Source: Balanoglossus misakiensis (lineage: Eukaryota; Hemichordata). Taken from it: 64,000 nt of DNA. Position numbers and translations under genes: made by a program. The notes beneath the pieces are model-generated. The model did no database searches, was not told the DNA's origin, and worked only from the letters and a program-made list of their open reading frames with translations. This document shows positions 62,133-64,000 of the stretch, in pieces; position 1 is the first letter of the stretch, and each line of letters starts with the position of its first letter. The stretch covers positions 5,022,001 through 5,086,000 of the forward strand of contig CM082588.2 in the NCBI GenBank assembly GCA_040954595.2, written 5' to 3'.

Positions 62133-64000
62133 TGTATTTCACCTCTTATCCACACAGACTTTTCTTTCCAATAACCCGAGTATTGTGTTTCCCTTCATCC
62201 CAGACTAACATATCATCAATTATGGATGATCAACTCCCTGTAAATTAACACACAAACACACCTATCCCCGGTTGTACTATATTTCTCATCATCAATCATT
62301 TTCCAATAAACCTGTCACAGATATGTCCAAAAAGTGGATCAATTCAAACAAACCCTTTATTGATCTTTTTTTACAGGGGGCTTGCATCAATGCTTTGTTT
62401 GCCGATATTTCGACAATCTGACTGAAGACACCTCACTGTTTTTGTTTCAATCTAACTTTGGAGTTCTTTGGTAAATATTTGATGACAAGGGACAAGCTAT
62501 TCATCATTGGTTACCATTAGATATTTATTTGGTTTGCAGTCGATCAGCCAAAACATCAACTTGCGTCACCAATCTACAATCTAACGTTACCTAAATGAAT
62601 GGTGATACAGCTGTTGGTCAACAGTGACTGATATTTCAGGAAAAACTTCTATGAAACAAAAATGCTCCCCTATCCATACAAAAACATGATTAGTTATGGA
62701 CAGTGCCACTTTAAAAGCACCTGCTATACTTGAAGGAAATTAATTTTGCATACAATATTATGATGTTTTCACAACAAAATTAAAAGGTATGGAGCCTGTC
62801 ACATTGCTACTACAAGTAAAAGCCAAGACAATCTGCACAGATTATCATGTGTTGAACACCAACATATAATGTTCTTTTAGTTTTATCTTCTTTATATTGG
62901 TGTCTTTTAAGTCTTAATCACTAAGCCTATCAGTCAGAAGATTGCATCTTATTCTACATAGCAATCAGATATGTTTGTAGATTATTTTGATTTTTCCATT
63001 CTTTTTTCGTCAACTGGGCATGAACTTAATTTTATTGATTTTTATTTAATAATATCTTCTGATAGTTTCTGTGGCATAGAAAATCAGTTAACCGCTATCT
63101 GAAATTGACAATGTCCATGGTACAATTGTATTGTAATATACATGGTAGAAGGCTGAGATCTACCCAGTCCCTTCTCTGATGTAAAACTTCATCCAGCCAT
63201 AAAAATAGTTTTGGACTTGACCACGGTATGGGTCAAAGCATGGACGTACGTCATTGGTTAAAGTGATCTTGTACTACAATGCATACAGCCATCTTGTAAC
63301 ACAGTGGGCACCTAATGGTGTACCAACTTGGCATGGCATTGACCACGGTCACTTGACACTGACACATCAGACAACAAGAACTTTGAAGTCCTCACAACAA
63401 CAAGGGATCTCAAACAAGTGAAGTAATAAAAACCATGGTATTTTTTGCGGTAATGTATTCCTTGACAGACCAATTTCATTCAACCATTTACACTTAACAG
63501 CTAGTTGGGTCGTATTGTGGTAGTGAATTGAAACAATACATGCAAGAATTGACACATTGTTGGCAGCGACAAAAAATCTATATTTGCAGCACGGTACTGG
63601 TTTAGAAAAAGTAAGACACTGCCAGACGCATGGAAGGCATAGAAAATTTCCAGATGTCCAAGTCTACAATTGGTCGAGTGTCATGTTATACACAATGTGT
63701 AAATTGAGCCCCAAATCATCAGCTGTTGCCCTAAGCGCCGCAAAGCTGGTGGATTGGTCAGGCCATTATGTCATTTTGCAGCTGTTACGGTGCTTAACCA
63801 ATCAATGATCTTGTTGTTTATTGAGCTATTAACACATAACAGTGAACAGTTATAAAACAAAGTGTTTGTAATCACCGAAAACACTGAATAGCATTGAATT
63901 GAAATTGAGTACTCAACACAAAACGCTCACACATTGTTTACACGACTGTCACCTATTGTACATTGCAAAACACCGTTCGACGAAAGAAATTAACAGGTTA
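62133..64000. other. Terminal stretch, no supported gene
   Basis: AT-rich DNA. Two inverted CCAAT boxes (ATTGG at 63753-63757 and CCAAT at 63798-63802) and an AAGATGGC motif on the minus strand near 63290 could mark a promoter for the minus-strand genes below. No coding exon beyond the small candidate was supported. Confidence 0.35.

Noticed and set aside
63170-63270. Minus-strand run containing CFDPYRGQVQNYFYGW
   Set aside because: About 27 protein-like codons but no convincing acceptor or partner exon; not enough to call an exon.

Overview
This window is animal nuclear DNA. Its genes are split into many exons by GT-AG introns, polyadenylation signals can be seen, and no bacterial-style operons are present. 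The recognisable genes (MGST3, DONSON, two-pore-domain K+ channels, a rhodopsin-class GPCR, and a DUF4062/NTPase protein) fit an invertebrate metazoan. A marine deuterostome such as amphioxus, hemichordate or echinoderm seems most likely, but the sequence alone does not fix the species. Exon joins below were worked out by hand from splice sites, reading phase and remembered family similarity, with no database search.

Layout. 0.2-1.95 kb, minus: five-exon MGST3-like membrane glutathione transferase. 2.77-6.49 kb, plus: ten-exon DONSON (replication initiation), head-to-head with MGST3 across about 0.8 kb. 7.35-8.38 kb, plus: intronless class A GPCR with an NKY in place of DRY; its flanks recur, degraded, at 8.56-8.65 and 9.75-10.3 kb. 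10.35-19.55 kb: a roughly 56-copy, 137-bp GC-rich satellite (10.96-18.62 kb) between two direct copies of a roughly 630-bp segment, with a possible signal-anchor exon at 18.65-18.74 kb. 22.2-27.3 kb and 35.2-42.4 kb, minus: two tandem K2P channel genes, each with two coding exons and the same intron inside the first pore loop. 47.4-60.6 kb, minus: a fifteen-exon gene for a 994-residue protein with a predicted myristoylated N-terminus, a DUF4062 domain, a P-loop NTPase, a helical region and a cysteine-rich zinc-binding C-terminus. 60.75-62.13 kb, minus: three short exons that join in frame into a 35-residue peptide, directly upstream of the NTPase gene.

The genes do not form one pathway. The points of most interest are the higher-order structure of the satellite and its flanking direct repeats, the K2P tandem pair, the architecture of the DUF4062-NTPase-zinc protein, and the micropeptide (or upstream ORF) in front of it. 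The large stretches at 19.6-22.2, 27.3-35.2 and 42.4-47.4 kb and the long K2P introns show no gene that I can support.
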